NCBI GenBank assembly: GCA_019916065.1 | Contig: CM034242.1 | Coordinates: forward strand, 10,484,879 to 10,548,878 | Reading direction: 5' to 3' | DNA from: Vitellaria paradoxa | Taxonomy: Eukaryota; Streptophyta; Magnoliopsida; Ericales; Sapotaceae | Length of the DNA: 64,000 nucleotides | Shown: piece after piece, positions 36,378 through 48,388 of the stretch | Position numbering within the stretch: the first letter of the stretch is position 1 | How the letters are laid out: each line of letters starts with the position of its first letter | Position numbers and translations under genes: made by a program | The notes under the pieces: generated by a model | Seen by the model: the letters and a program-made list of their open reading frames with translations, nothing else | Database searches by the model: none | What the model was told of the DNA's origin: nothing

Positions 36378-38927
36378 ATGTCATCGAGCCTCCCTCTAGG
36401 GGAAGCCACCATGGATTCTCTGCAACCAGATCCACCCCTGCCTTCCGAAACCTTGGCCTCTGAACCTCCTCGGCCCCTCTACTTCTCGACATCAGAAACC
36501 CTAGCTTACACTTCTCAGCCGCCGCCGACGCCGCCGCCACCTCCTCACGACCAACCACCGTCCTTCGATCCAAACCCTCTTCAACCCCCTCCGGAAACCT
36601 TAGCTCCGCCGGATGACGCCCCGTCGCAGCCTCAAACATTCCCACACTACAACGAAAGTGGATCCCCCTTTCAAACCCCAGCAGCCTCTGACGATCCGAA
36701 CTCGATTGCGCCCTCCAAATCCGATTTACAGAATCCGCATCCGGGCCACAGCGATGACCAGAGCCGTAAGCAAGAGGTTCAGAGGCCATTGCTATCTGAA
36801 AATGGTGGCGGTAATATCACCAGGAGTGGTACCGAAAGGGATGGTTCGGGTGGGGAGGAGGAGACGTCGAGCCGGAGGCGGCGACGGAGTCGGTGGGACC
36901 CCCCGGCGGACGGCGAGGCACAGAATGGGGATGCTGGTGGTGGGGCAAAGAAGAGGAAGTCGAGGTGGGCTGATGACGAGCCCATGCCGGTGTTTCAGTT
37001 ACCGGATTTCATGAAGGACATAACCGGAGGTATGGATATTGACCCTGAGATTCAAGCTCTAAATGCTAGGCTTCTTGAGATTAGTAGAATGCTGCAATCT
37101 GGTTTGCCTTTAGATGATCGTCCTGAAGGCGCAAGGTCACCTTCTCCTGAACCCATATATGATAACTTGGGAATTCGAATAAACACCAGAGAGTATCGAG
37201 CTCGAGAAAGACTTAACAGAGAAAGACAGGAAATAATTTCACAAATTATAAAACGGAACCCTGCCTTCAAGCCACCTGCAGATTATAGGCCTCCCAAGCT
37301 TCAGAAGAAGCTATACATACCAATGAAAGAATACCCGGGTTATAACTTTATTGGACTTATAATTGGACCAAGAGGGAATACTCAAAAGCGGATGGAGAAG
37401 GAGACCGGGGCAAAAATTGTAATTCGGGGTAAAGGATCAGTTAAGGAAGGTAGGCTGGGGCAAAAGCGTGACCTGAAGTTTGATCCTGCAGAGAATGAGG
37501 ACTTGCATGTTTTGGTTGAGGGTGAGACGCAGGAGTCACTTGATGCTGCAGTGGGTATGGTAGAGAAGCTTTTGCAGCCTGTGGACGAAGGATTGAATGA
37601 ACATAAGAGACAGCAGCTTCGGGAACTTGCTGCTTTGAATGGAACAATAAGAGATGATGAGTTTTGTAGGTTGTGCGGTGAGCCCGGACATAGGCAGTTT
37701 GCCTGTCCTTCTCGGATGTCAACTTTTAAGAGTGATGTACTATGTAAGATTTGTGGTGATGGTGGTCACCCAACTATAGATTGTCCTGTGAAAGGGACCG
37801 CTGGAAAGAAGATGGATGATGAGTATCAGAACTTCTTGGCAGAATTAGGTGGGACGGTTCCAGATTCTCTCACAAAGCAAAGCCCGGCATTGTCTATTTT
37901 GGGTTCCAACGGTTCAGGAAGCAACCCCCCTTGGGCCAGTGGTACTAGTGCCGGAGGTACTGGGAGCACATCTCATCCAGGGCTGGGTAGCAATGTAACT
38001 AAGATTGGAAAAGAAATAGATGACACAAACTTGTATATTGGATACTTGCCTCCTACGCTTGATGATGATGCTCTGATCAGATTGTTTTCAACTTTTGGTG
38101 ACATAGTAATGGCCAAGGTTATTAAGGATCGGGTGACAGGATTGAGTAAGGGTTATGGCTTTGTGAAGTATTCTGATGTTACTCAGGCAAATCAAGCCAT
38201 TGCTAGCATGAATGGTTATCATCTGGAGGGGAGAGTAATAGCAGTTAGAGTTGCAGGTAAGCCACCCCAACCTGCTGTACCCCCTGGACCTCCTGCTCCA
38301 CCAATGTCTACTTACCCTACTCCCAACCAGGCTTTTGGTGGATACCCGTCCCAACAAAATATGTCAGGTGGCTCTCTTGAGAGCATGCGACCTGGGAGCT
38401 ACATTGGTGCCCCTGTTCCTTGGGGACCACCTGCTCGTGCTCCTTATGCTCCTTATGCTACTTCCCTTGCCGGATCAAATGTTTATGCCCCCGGTCAACT
38501 TATGCCCCCTTATAGTGTACCATACCCCCCACCGCCACAAGCCGCTGTTTCTGGTGCTCCGTCTCAGAGTACTCCTTCCAGTGAAGTCCAGCATAGCTAC
38601 CCCCCTGGAGTGCAATCTCATGGTAATCTGGCTGCAAACTCTACTCAGTCCGGAGCCAATGATATCTGTGGAAATTCATTGCCAAGCACGGCACCAAACT
38701 CTCAACCTACATATCATCCATCTTCCCTGGCTTATCCTTCTTATTATGCTGTTGCTCCTGCTCCTCCACCTGTATCTCATTCAAAAGTGGAACAACAGAG
38801 CTATGCAAGTGGGCCATGGGCTTCTAACCCACCTGCTCCACCATCCATTTCATCTGCTGAGCAAAGTCAGCAAGTGAGTTATGGTGTGGATCCTGAGTAT
38901 GAGAAGTTCATGGCTGAGATGAAATAA
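36378..38927 (+). CDS. SF1: Splicing factor 1 / branchpoint-binding protein
   Basis: An uninterrupted frame. ATG 36378 has a weak context; ATG 36411 has a perfect GCCACCATGG context and gives 838 aa, so translation may well begin there. Numbering from 36411: Pro-rich N-terminus; basic motifs ending in RW near 161 and 186 (U2AF65-ligand-like); SF1 helix-hairpin about 190-235; [10 protein letters not shown], the phospho-SPSP site of animal SF1; QUA2-KH domain about 300-390 with GPRGN; CCHC knuckles starting at residues 419 and 445; RRM about 537-615 with KGYGFVKY; then a long Pro-rich tail. SF1 binds the intron branchpoint early in spliceosome assembly with U2AF. A C-terminal RRM is characteristic of plant SF1 and absent in animal SF1. 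The sequence looks functional. Confidence 0.95.
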   Translation: MSSSLPLGEATMDSLQPDPPLPSETLASEPPRPLYFSTSETLAYTSQPPPTPPPPPHDQPPSFDPNPLQPPPETLAPPDDAPSQPQTFPHYNESGSPFQTPAASDDPNSIAPSKSDLQNPHPGHSDDQSRKQEVQRPLLSENGGGNITRSGTERDGSGGEEETSSRRRRRSRWDPPADGEAQNGDAGGGAKKRKSRWADDEPMPVFQLPDFMKDITGGMDIDPEIQALNARLLEISRMLQSGLPLDDRPEGARSPSPEPIYDNLGIRINTREYRARERLNRERQEIISQIIKRNPAFKPPADYRPPKLQKKLYIPMKEYPGYNFIGLIIGPRGNTQKRMEKETGAKIVIRGKGSVKEGRLGQKRDLKFDPAENEDLHVLVEGETQESLDAAVGMVEKLLQPVDEGLNEHKRQQLRELAALNGTIRDDEFCRLCGEPGHRQFACPSRMSTFKSDVLCKICGDGGHPTIDCPVKGTAGKKMDDEYQNFLAELGGTVPDSLTKQSPALSILGSNGSGSNPPWASGTSAGGTGSTSHPGLGSNVTKIGKEIDDTNLYIGYLPPTLDDDALIRLFSTFGDIVMAKVIKDRVTGLSKGYGFVKYSDVTQANQAIASMNGYHLEGRVIAVRVAGKPPQPAVPPGPPAPPMSTYPTPNQAFGGYPSQQNMSGGSLESMRPGSYIGAPVPWGPPARAPYAPYATSLAGSNVYAPGQLMPPYSVPYPPPPQAAVSGAPSQSTPSSEVQHSYPPGVQSHGNLAANSTQSGANDICGNSLPSTAPNSQPTYHPSSLAYPSYYAVAPAPPPVSHSKVEQQSYASGPWASNPPAPPSISSAEQSQQVSYGVDPEYEKFMAEMK

Positions 38928-38965
38928 AACTGGTCCAGTTACATCGTAGTTTTCTTGTTAAAAAA

Positions 38966-39055
38966 GTAAGTACTCACTGTTGTTTCTTCTTTGGTTGGGT
39001 CAAATTGAATTCATTTTTTAATCAACCCTCAATTCTGGGATCCATTTTTGTACAG
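38966..39055 (+). other. Possible 3' UTR intron of SF1
   Basis: A strong donor (GTAAGTAC) lies 39 bases after the SF1 stop codon and a good acceptor (TTTTTGTACAG) 90 bases on, the size of a small plant intron. The stop-to-junction distance is under 50 bases, so it should not trigger nonsense-mediated decay. Inference only. Confidence 0.35.
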
Positions 39056-40780
39056 GAAAATCATTGATTATCTTTTTGTAATTACACGTGACATCCGATC
39101 TAGGAATGTGTACCGAGTCTGTATCCAATAGATGAGTTTGTTGGTCATTCAAGAATTTAATACAAAATTTCCAGTGTTAATTAAAGCTCAAAGTTGGGAC
39201 AAATAATCCTGTATTCATGATGATGCTTTTTTTTGGAGGGGGGGGGGGAGACCGCTGATCGCATTGAAAGAAGGAAACTTGAGAAAATTGCAATTCTTGT
39301 TGATCAGTATTATTGTTCAAATCCTCCCTCCCTCTCCATGGACCAAAGTTTTTTCTTCGTCAATATTATTATTGAAATCTCTCTCGCTCTCTCCATGGAC
39401 CAAACTAGTTTTTTAATTTTTTTTTAAGCAATACCATTATGTTAATTTCAATCAATGATCAAAATTGAGAGGCTAACTTCATTGTAGATTTGAATTTTGT
39501 CAGCCAATTTTTGTTGTAGTCTCCATTATTTCTTTTTCAACATGGTATTGGCATCTGTCAGGCCAGTATTGTCTCCTTGCTGTCCAAACTCCCAGCTCCA
39601 CACCTCCTTTATTCAGGGAGACTAGAGTGGTGCTGCTTAAATTAATATATTTGTTTTGCACTCAAGGTGTCTTCTGAATTGTTGATAGTAAATGTTATAC
39701 GGTTTTACCATTTCCATGTATCCTAGCGGTTGATTTTGGACAAGGTTAACATAATTCGAATGCATGGAGACCCACAAGTGGCTTGGAACTTTTCATCTCC
39801 AATATAAATAATTCCCACCTTTTTCCCCACTATAATAGCAGTGCTTTTGGTTTATCTGATTTGTTAATCATGATCATACTCTTTGGCAGGCATGAGGTTT
39901 TCTTGGAGCTCTTGTCAACCTGTTTTCTTACATGTTGCTATGACTTCGACTTGTTGGAAGTTTCAGACTCACATCTTTTATCTTGCTGTGCTGTTGTCAC
40001 AGTTGCAGAGACTCTTTTTTACCAAAATTGAGATCATCTATTACTGCAGTGGAGAAGCTATGCTAGAACGTGCTTAAATTTGTAATTGCATTACTCCTTT
40101 TTGCAGGGCATGTGGACTTCATCTTGTGCCAATCGGGGTCTTATTGAATAGCATATTGATGCTAATGATTTTCATGTGCTAGTTTTGTTTGAACTTTCAT
40201 TATCAGGCAGTTATTGTTTTGTGATGTAATGCTTTGCTTTCTTTATATACAATTTTAGTGTGTCATTTTCTTTGACTTATTTTTTTTCTTTAAATTTATT
40301 TTTATCTTTCAACGGCTACTATTTTTCGCTTCATGAGATATTTGATATGGTTGGTTCTAACTTGTCTGAAGCCGCTTGATGAATACTCGCTTTATGTGGG
40401 GATTGAAAGGTATCTATGTGTTAATTGATTAGCGAGTGGTATGTTTAAGTTTGTCCCTAATATGGAATTGTTTTGGATATACATTGGTTCTGCTTGTTTC
40501 GTTCTGCTAGTCTGATGCATGTATCCAGTTTGTTTCAGCAGGTTGTTGAACGCATCACATTTCGGTGACTGGTGACACATCCAGTCTTGATATTTGGCTT
40601 TCATTCATTTTGATCTCTTATGCAAATTAGACTTTCTTGCATTTGTCTTTAGTCCTTATGGTCAAATCTGCAAGAAACTCAACTTCTGATTGAGGGTTTT
40701 GCTCACTCTAGCTTGCAGAATGTATGTGTAAGTTTTTGCCATATCATATATGTTTTGGTACATACATCAACTCAATTCAA
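39056..40780. other. Region downstream of SF1, no gene recognised
   Basis: Likely the end of the SF1 transcript followed by spacer. It has a G run at 39237-39249 after a T run, a short duplication of CTCTCCATGGACCAAA (about 39331 and 39389), and scattered splice-like sites (for example TTTTTGCAG at about 40107). The short open frames here show no domain. Confidence 0.4.
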
Positions 40781-40784
40781 CAAA

Positions 40785-41395
40785 ATCTTAGTCCCAAACT
40801 AGTTGGGGCTGGGTACATGAATCCTCCTCCTCCATTCATTTATGTCATGGGTTGTATTTTCCTTGAGTTAGGTCTTTCTTTACTACTTCAGTCCATGTGA
40901 TCTCAGGTCTAGCTTTTGTTCTTTTTATTCCCTCTACTTAATTATACTCATCTTCTTTATTTGTGCATTTCTAGGTCTATGTTAGATATGATCAAACTAT
41001 TTTAAAACAACTTGTTTTGAACTTCTTTTTTATCGGTGTCACATCAACTTTCTTTCAGATATATTCTCTTCTTGTCCTATATTTGCTTATATTACCACAC
41101 ATCAATCTTAACATCTTCATTTTCATTACATTTATCTTATGAAAGTATTGCTTCTTAATGGCCCATCACTCTATATCATAAACCATAGTGAGAATTAAAC
41201 CTGTTCTATAAAATTTTTTCGTCAACTTGATTGGTATTTTCCGATCACATAAAACAAGAGAGGCATTGCTCCATTTGAACCATCCATCTTGAATCCAAAT
41301 CCTATGGTTAACATCTTCAATCTCTTCATTTGTGTAAATAATTTTTTTTTTTTTGGTAATTAAGAGACATTTGTGTAAATAATTGATCCAACATG
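40785..41395 (-). pseudogene. RTE-clade LINE fragment, end of reverse transcriptase
   Basis: Read on the minus strand, broken frames give [37 protein letters not shown] and MKMLRLMCGN, then further on GIKRTKARPEITWTEV and KKDLTQGKYNP. This is the well-known C-terminal end of plant RTE-type LINE polymerase, with the tail CTTAGTCCCAAACTAGTTGGGG on the + side. Frameshifts and stops are present, so it is a dead 5'-truncated copy. A 25-bp insertion lies inside at 41343-41367. Confidence 0.75.
41343..41367 (-). mobile_element. Very short retroposition scar with 16-bp target duplication
   Basis: T12 followed by GGTAATTAAGAGA is flanked on both sides by CATTTGTGTAAATAAT (41327-41342 and 41368-41383). 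On the minus strand this is a short tag with an A tail, as left by LINE machinery with extreme 5' truncation. It inserted into the RTE relic. Confidence 0.65.
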
Positions 41396-41399
41396 TCGA

Positions 41400-44300
41400 A
41401 AATGATCACATTTTGGCATTTCTTGATCCTCAAATTTCAGGGCATTCAAATTTCAGTATGCCCTTATTTGTAGTTATAATTTTATTGAAATTTACAAAGC
41501 ATATATTATCTTTAACTCCTATTTGCTCTAAGAGAAATGCTATGCAACAAGAAACATTAACTAGAATAATGTGGATGATTGTGGGCAATCATTTTTAAAT
41601 AATTATCTACTGAATTGAAGTTTTATTACAAAAATGCCATTGCCACATTATTCTTGCACATTTTTCTGGTTAAAGATTATGGTAGATTACCATTTTCCTT
41701 ACTCTAAAATCTCTAAAGTGTCTCTAAAGTTCTAACTTACGATTACCCCAAACGTGGTTGGGTAATCATTTATTTGGTGCCCCTATGCAATCTAGATTGT
41801 CTTATATTTCTCTTTTCTCCTTTGTGGTTAATTTTGCATTAAACTCAATTTCTAATGCCAGGTTTTCCGCCTTCTGACTTGCTGCCTTGAAGGATATATG
41901 GATCTGTTTTCACCATATCTTGTATGTTTTGTTGCCATACGGAATAGGTTTTAGCTTTGAATTCTATACCCCTTTTGCACTGCATTGTTTTGATGTAACG
42001 GGTAATGATTGTGTCTTCTTATGTTTGCTGCTGCTTATGTATTAATTACTAATAGTCTCTCTCTGTTTTCGTAGAGGTTATGGTCCTATATTTTTTTTAA
42101 TTATGGTAAGGTAGCCTTTTTTTCCTAAGTAGTTTTAACTAATATAAAGCCTTTTTTGGTATTATGTTGTCATATGGTTCTTAGTTTTTTTTTTATTAAT
42201 ATTTGTCTCCAAAATATATATCTCCAAAATATGTCAGAATTATAGTTTGGTTGATTTTACTGCTTCTCATGTCCATTTAGATATATTGGGGTTTTATCCA
42301 ATATGCGATGCTGAGATTTCTATTTTAATTGGGGGCTAGTAGCTTTACTTTAGGTATCCAATTTTTAATGTGTGTGTGTGTGTGTATTAGCCTCATTGGC
42401 CCGCACTGGGTAGTTAGTGGCAAACACTGTCCCAATTGAAGTTGATTTCACTAGTTTGAACCCTTTTGGCGCACTACATAGCTCCCAATTCTAGTGGGGT
42501 GGCTTAAAAGCTCTAGGGGATTAGTCCCACCAAAAGTCTTCCTAGTGTCAATATGCATGTGTTATGTGAGGTTCATTGTTATACTTCCAGAGTTTCATTC
42601 CAAGAGTTGTTACATATTTGATTTGTGTGATTGGTATTGCACTTCTTGTTTATGTCTCCATTCCAGTTAAGGTATGTTTAGATCATAACATTTCATTGTC
42701 TTATATTAAGTTATTAACCTTTTCAAGAGAATGTCTACATCCTCTGGTAAGGTCAAAATGAGCAATATTGATTTACTGAGCTTGGCTTTGCTATGGTTGA
42801 TTCAAGCAGTCAAGCTTAGCAATCTTTTTGGTTCATTAGGTTTTGAAGTAGCCCAGGGTTTGTTTAAAAGAATGTTTTAGCATTATTCAGACAACAGTCT
42901 TTTTTTCTATGAATCAAATTGTTCTCGCCTTTAGGAATGTAGGGAAATAACCTAAAGATTGGTGTTGGTTTCTTGAACATTAGAATAAATTTTTTAAAAA
43001 GTTCTAAAAGGACCCTACACAATGTTGGTATAGGGTTCCAGTGAGCAATGCCGCTGCTTGCTACGGCCAAGCACCATCTCAGCCATTTGCTCTCTTCCCT
43101 TCCCCCCCCCCCCCCCAAAGGAAGAAAGTTGGGGGTGATGGTTGTGGTTTAAAATGCATTGGATCTATGCATTGGACTTGATTTTTTTAATTCTGACATG
43201 GTTTTGTGATGCAAGACTGAAGGAATCTTGAAAGGGATGCAGTTATATTCAGGTACACGTCTGAAAGACATGTAAATGATTGTCTAAATTCATGCTGAAA
43301 TTCGTAGGCACTAGCATAATGTCACTTGGAGTTAGACTTGGTTATGATCAATTGGTAGGCATCCTCTTATATCTCAGATGTTTTATTTTTTCTCAGAGAA
43401 AAAATGACCAATGATAGGAAAACAAAACACCAAGCCTGAAAATATAAATATATTAGAATCAGAGGCCTTAAAAGGCCCAAGAATTTGATTTGCCTTTTAT
43501 GATTATCAGAACTGGGGCCTTAAGAGGCCCAGCGTATTTGATTTGCCTTTTATGGTTTTCTGTTTTTCCCCTTATAATACTAATCATACTTTGATGGCAA
43601 AAAATGTGAAACCCTGGAAAAAGAATTGCTTGTTACTATCCCAAAGGATTACATCGATACAGATGCCACTTTTGATGATGACACTGTGTACTCTTGAAGT
43701 TGCTAACCTGATGTCATATATTTCCTTGGCAATAAATTTTGCGTTGTTTGTATTTCAGCTGATGTAGACTCAATGTGACTGTATAACATCTTTCAATAAC
43801 TAATCCAAATTATACTTACCCCCAAAAAATTAAAAAAAAAATCTTTCAGTATAAAAATTTGACTAAATAAATAGCATACACATTTGACATGAAAAATTAG
43901 TTCTGTTGCTGCTGTGAAGTGGTGTATATCACAAAATGATTACTTTTTTTTTTAGCATCACGTACAACCCCTTGCATCAAGTGGAAACAATGAAGCACAA
44001 ACGCAACAAAATGGATGCTATACCTGTATTAGACAGACTTAACACATTGGGCACGTCATATGTCATATCTTTTTATTTAATAACTTTTTTCTTCAAATAT
44101 ATGTTGAAGACAAACCTAAATTTGAGTGGCCCAAGCCTCTGAATTTGTAAAATCTTCCTTCTCATACCTTGCTTGTATTTTGTTTGTTGATTTATTCAAA
44201 TTAATTTTCTTGTGGATGTTATATTCACATACATATCTTATCAAAATTATTTTAGGCTAAGAATATTTGCACTTCTCCATTAGTTTATCCACTCTACACT

Positions 44301-45227
44301 AGCTGAATGAGAAAAGAATAATGTGGAGTGAGAAAAACTAATGGAGGAGTATATTTATCATTTCTCTTATTTTTATTTTGTTGTAATTATTATTATTTTG
44401 AATTGCCATATTTGTGTTTTGTCTGTATCCATATTGGTACCCGTGCTTCTTGAATGAAAAGCACACAAGGGATGTGGTTTTTTCCAAAGATTTTTGTTAT
44501 TTTCCTTTATCCCGAGAAGTTACTGCTGAAGTTTGTGATTACCGAGGAGGGTTTGTATGTGGTATGTCTGTTGAAGCATTGGTCTGGCATGCAAATTGTG
44601 CTGGCTATGATTGGCTTACAGGGTGTGAGAGGGTCAAGGAGGGGGGGACATTTCATTAACTGCAGAGCTCTTTTTGTCATTTCAATGTGTGTGCTGGTTT
44701 CTGTCCTACCATATTCTGATGCTCCTGCAATCCTCGCGAGGGTTTGCTCTTAACTTTCTTGGTCTGTTTTTACTGGTATAGTGTTTTCTTTTAGCTATAC
44801 ATTTAGTTGTACTCGTCCAAATTAATGTTCCTTTTACATTGATATGATCTCCGGGTGGTCCAACTGTTTGGTTATTGGTATATGATCGTGTTGCAGTAAT
44901 TGGTTTGAAGTCTGAATATGTAATTTTGGGGACTAATCAAAATAAAGTTCTCATTTCTATGGGAATGTTACATTGAACTACTGATGTTGGGCTATGTTTG
45001 CCTACTTTACGCTGGTATTGGTGCATAAGATTGCACTGTGGATTGACATGTCAATCTTTGAGTAAATTGATAGTTAATTCTTTTTTTTTGGGGGGGGGGG
45101 GGGGAAGGCATAGCCTTACACTTGAAGTCAGATTGAGAGAGTTCTTTGTGTTAAAAAAAAAAAAAAAGCTGTTAAATTATATCTAAAATTCTTAGGTTGA
45201 GTTTTACTCTCTCTTTTTTTTTTTTTT
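41400..45227. other. Spacer with small repeats, no gene recognised
   Basis: Contents: a tRNA-like or SINE-like patch at about 42385-42545 (box B-like GTTTGAACC) next to (TG)n; a C run at 43104-43118; an imperfect tandem repeat of about 50 bp at 43455-43555 sharing TTTGATTTGCCTTTTATG; a short orphan frame at 43584-43697; G and T runs at 45080-45104. Frames at 44414-44753 have no recognisable domain. Confidence 0.4.
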
Positions 45228-45413
45228 TTGGGTGTTTGGTAAGGGAGAAAAACTAATGTTTTAGTAACTAATTTTAACTTTTTATTAATTGACATTTTTA
45301 TTCTTCAAAATTTAAAAGAAACTTAGAGTGTAGGAGGGTAATCGGTGTTTTTTTGTAAAAAGTCATAAAATGAGTATTGAGCTATCAGCTTTTTCTTTCC
45401 AAACGCTCACTTA
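45228..45413. mobile_element. MITE-like element with GTTTGG/CCAAAC ends
   Basis: Imperfect inverted ends GGTGTTTGGTAAGGGAGAAA and TTTCTTTCCAAACGCTCACTT around an AT-rich 185-bp core. A related sequence occurs near 49490-49700. Target duplication is not clear. Confidence 0.35.
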
Positions 45414-45908
45414 AAATTAAAGTGGGTTAGGTGTTGATAAAATCTAATTACAAGGGATCATGATTTAAAAAATAAAAAAAAGAAAAAAATTAGACTTTGG
45501 TTAACTACAGTTGGAATAATTGATCCTAAAGTTGCATTTTTAGCCGCCGGATGATTGTGACTGCTTATTCAACGATCATGGTTAGAAATCTGAATTTGCA
45601 TTTTTAGTTGTCAGATCAAATCAATTTTTAGGTGCATTTAATAATTGAAAATGCAAACTTTTGGGTCCCGGATTGCTAGTCGAGACGTGTAGGCCTTTTG
45701 GTCTTGAGAATTGATTTCTAGCAGATTATTTTATTTGATCTCTTATGTGACACTTTATTTATTGATTGATATTGATAGGCCTTTGGACCACAAATTTTTT
45801 TTTTTTTTTTTAAATTTTAAAGACCAATCGAAAACGGCTCAGTAGTAGCTAATAACGGGCCATGGTACCAAGTCGTCTTGTTAGTAAGAGAGGTCAGGAT
45901 TTAGGAAT

Positions 45909-46128
45909 TCTTTTTTTTTTTTTTTTTTTTAGTAACGGGAGAAATCACCAAGTGGTTTTTACTCACTCACTGAGTTACAAATTTTCGGGGGAACTAGCGT
46001 AACAATTCATCACCACGGCCTCCCACTTAAATCTTAGCCGCTCCAAGTGAGAATTGAATCTGCGACTTGGGTATATCACTTAAGTCTTAGATTTGATTCC
46101 TGCTCCACTAAACCAACTAAGGGTGGGT
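45909..46128 (-). mobile_element. tRNA-derived SINE with poly(A) tail
   Basis: About 220 bp on the minus strand. It starts near 46128, has box A TGGTTTAGTGG (exact consensus) and a box B-like ATTCAATTC about 45 bases later, then a short body and an A tail of about 20 (the T run at 45911-45930). The exact 13-bp target duplication AGGATTTAGGAAT lies at 45896-45908 and 46129-46141. This structure is diagnostic of a SINE inserted by LINE machinery. Confidence 0.85.
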
Positions 46129-46141
46129 AGGATTTAGGAAT

Positions 46142-47320
46142 ATAATATAGGTAGATTTAAAATGGGGAGATTTTGCTGATCCCTTTTTTTTTAATTCTTT
46201 TCTTTAACTATCAATTATCTTGTCTTCTATCATGAATTATGACCCTATATTTTAACTTGTACCGAATTACTTTTTATGTTTAAATTATTGATAAGAAGCA
46301 GTCATTTGAAAATTATGTGATTTCAAGTGGGAGATAAATTAGGTAAAATAGTAAAAAAAAAATTAAAATATATGCTTCCTTAAACTATGTCTCGTGTTTT
46401 ACTTTGTCTCCCCTAACTATTAATTGTTGTTTATATTTTAAATTATAGTTGTGAATATCGTATCGTGCAGTGTACTGGTTTTATTATTGATATAGTACAT
46501 GTCGATACTGATACGTTTCGGGGTTTTTTTTTTATTTATTTTTATAAAAATTATATATATTCATCTATTCAAAACGTTTATTATATCATTTAAAAAAAAT
46601 AAAATATGCTTCAATTATGAAATATAAGTTGTAAATAACAGTTAATATTAATTGACTGACTAATTTACCATATTTTATATTTTTTGTGCGCTTGAAGTGA
46701 TAAAAAATGAGATAAAATAAAATAATTTAAGATAATTTGTAAGTTCGTGATTCGTACAGTAAGATAAAAAGTGAATAATTTTTAAAAAATTTTAAAAATC
46801 ATTAGAATTTTTTGTCATTTTTTAATGCACCAAACACAATTTTTATTGTAGTGATAATGAAATAAAAAAAAAATTATGAAGCGGAAAATGTTGTCGTTCT
46901 TGATTTTATAAGATTTATGATACAAATAAAAATAAGAATATTTAAAGATAAAATATTAAGAATTTAAAAATTTTTGTATTGGCTGGTATTTTCTTGATAT
47001 TGATTGGTATTTTTGATAATGTCCTGTTCAAATCATGGTATGAAACATTCTGTAAAGTTTTTTTTTTTTTTGGGGGGGTGAGCTCGGATAGTACGGAATT
47101 TACTACTATGTCTTTAGCTACGATTTTATACCTAAATTATCTTAAATTGGTTACATAGCTTCAATTTTAGATGAAAATTTGTTAAAATACTTTAAGAAGG
47201 GGGGAAGGAAGGGGAAAATTAAGTAGAATAAAAAAAATTAACACGAAAAAAATATGTAAATAAATTGATTTTATTAATTTAAAAATAGGGTGAATATGAT
47301 CTCTATGAAAATATTTAGTA
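46142..47320. other. AT-rich spacer with MITE-like segment
   Basis: No gene. A MITE-like block at about 46685-46855 (GTGCGCTTGAAGTGATAAAA to TGCACCAAACAC) belongs to the same family as the split copy at 50030/53540. A T run followed by a G run lies at 47059-47077. Confidence 0.4.
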
Positions 47321-47834
47321 TGCGTTTGGAGTGATAAAAAATAAGAAAAAATATTATTTGGAGTAAAGAAAGGTGTTTGATTTTTTTTTTCTAAACTGCG
47401 TTTTTTAGAGATGAATAATATCAAAACCGCTAGAACGGTTTCTTAAATCTGTTCTAACGGATTCAAAAAAATGCTTCTTCTTTGTCTGAACAGTGCCAAA
47501 ACCATTAGAACGGTCTTTCAAATCCTTTCTAACGGATTCTACACTGGTAAATCGTTAGAACGGTTTATCCAAATTTGTTCTAACGGATTTAATAAAAAAA
47601 AAAGATAAATAAGCGATAATGGTATTCATTTGAAAACTTTCGACGCGAAAATGATAATTACAAAAAAAAAATTTCACACTCGGTTAACTTCATTACGAAT
47701 TTTTTGTTTTTTTAACGAAATATTAAATTTTTTTTAAATTAGTAAAAGTAGGAAAAATAAAAATGTGATAGAAAATTTTAATGAATTATAGATGTTGGAG
47801 TTTTATGAAGTTTTTAAACACTCCAAACGCACCC
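47318..47834. mobile_element. Tourist-like (PIF/Harbinger) MITE with internal repeats
   Basis: Perfect 13-bp inverted ends TGCGTTTGGAGTG (47321-47333) and CACTCCAAACGCA (47819-47831), with TTA directly outside each end, the Harbinger target site. The core has three imperfect copies of a roughly 40-bp hairpin unit, each pairing GTTAGAACGG-like with GTTCTAACGG-like sequence (about 47426-47464, 47497-47540, 47549-47590). No coding. Confidence 0.7.
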
Positions 47835-48351
47835 TTAATTTCATCTTTTCAAGTCATCGAGTGTTTCTAGTTTGATCTGACAGTCTTGTAGTTTTACTTG
47901 CCGATGACTTTTATTTAATAGAAGTAGGGGCGAGTCATAATAGAGTTTAATTTTTTTTTAAATTATTTTATTTTTTATTTATTGTTTTAAGAGAGAAAAA
48001 TGAAAGAATTATGATAAAATTTTATGTATATGCTACTTTAACTATTATTCCTGACCTATTTATAATTTATTTTGCGGGATATAAAAATGATGAAGTATTA
48101 ATTATTTTCAACTACAAATTTTGCTGACAGGTGAATTAAAAATTTAGTTTAATTAATCATGCAGTATCATCTTAAAAATTGTATTATTTTTACATATAAT
48201 GGCGTATTTGTTAATTTATGTAATTTTATTGAAATTCTTTCCACATAAGATAATGTGACAATATTTGATTTGTCAATTTATTTGAATTTTTATTTAGCAT
48301 TTGACGTTTTGCTAATTTTTTTTTTTTTTTTCAACCACGTTTCAAGGTAAG

Positions 48352-48388
<37 letters not shown>

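Noticed and set aside
36376..38877. Long frames on both strands across the SF1 gene
   Set aside because: Shadows of the SF1 coding frame caused by its Pro-rich composition.
44414..44753. Overlapping frames of 81 and 99 codons
   Set aside because: No domain, no splice context and two competing frames; I could not support a gene.
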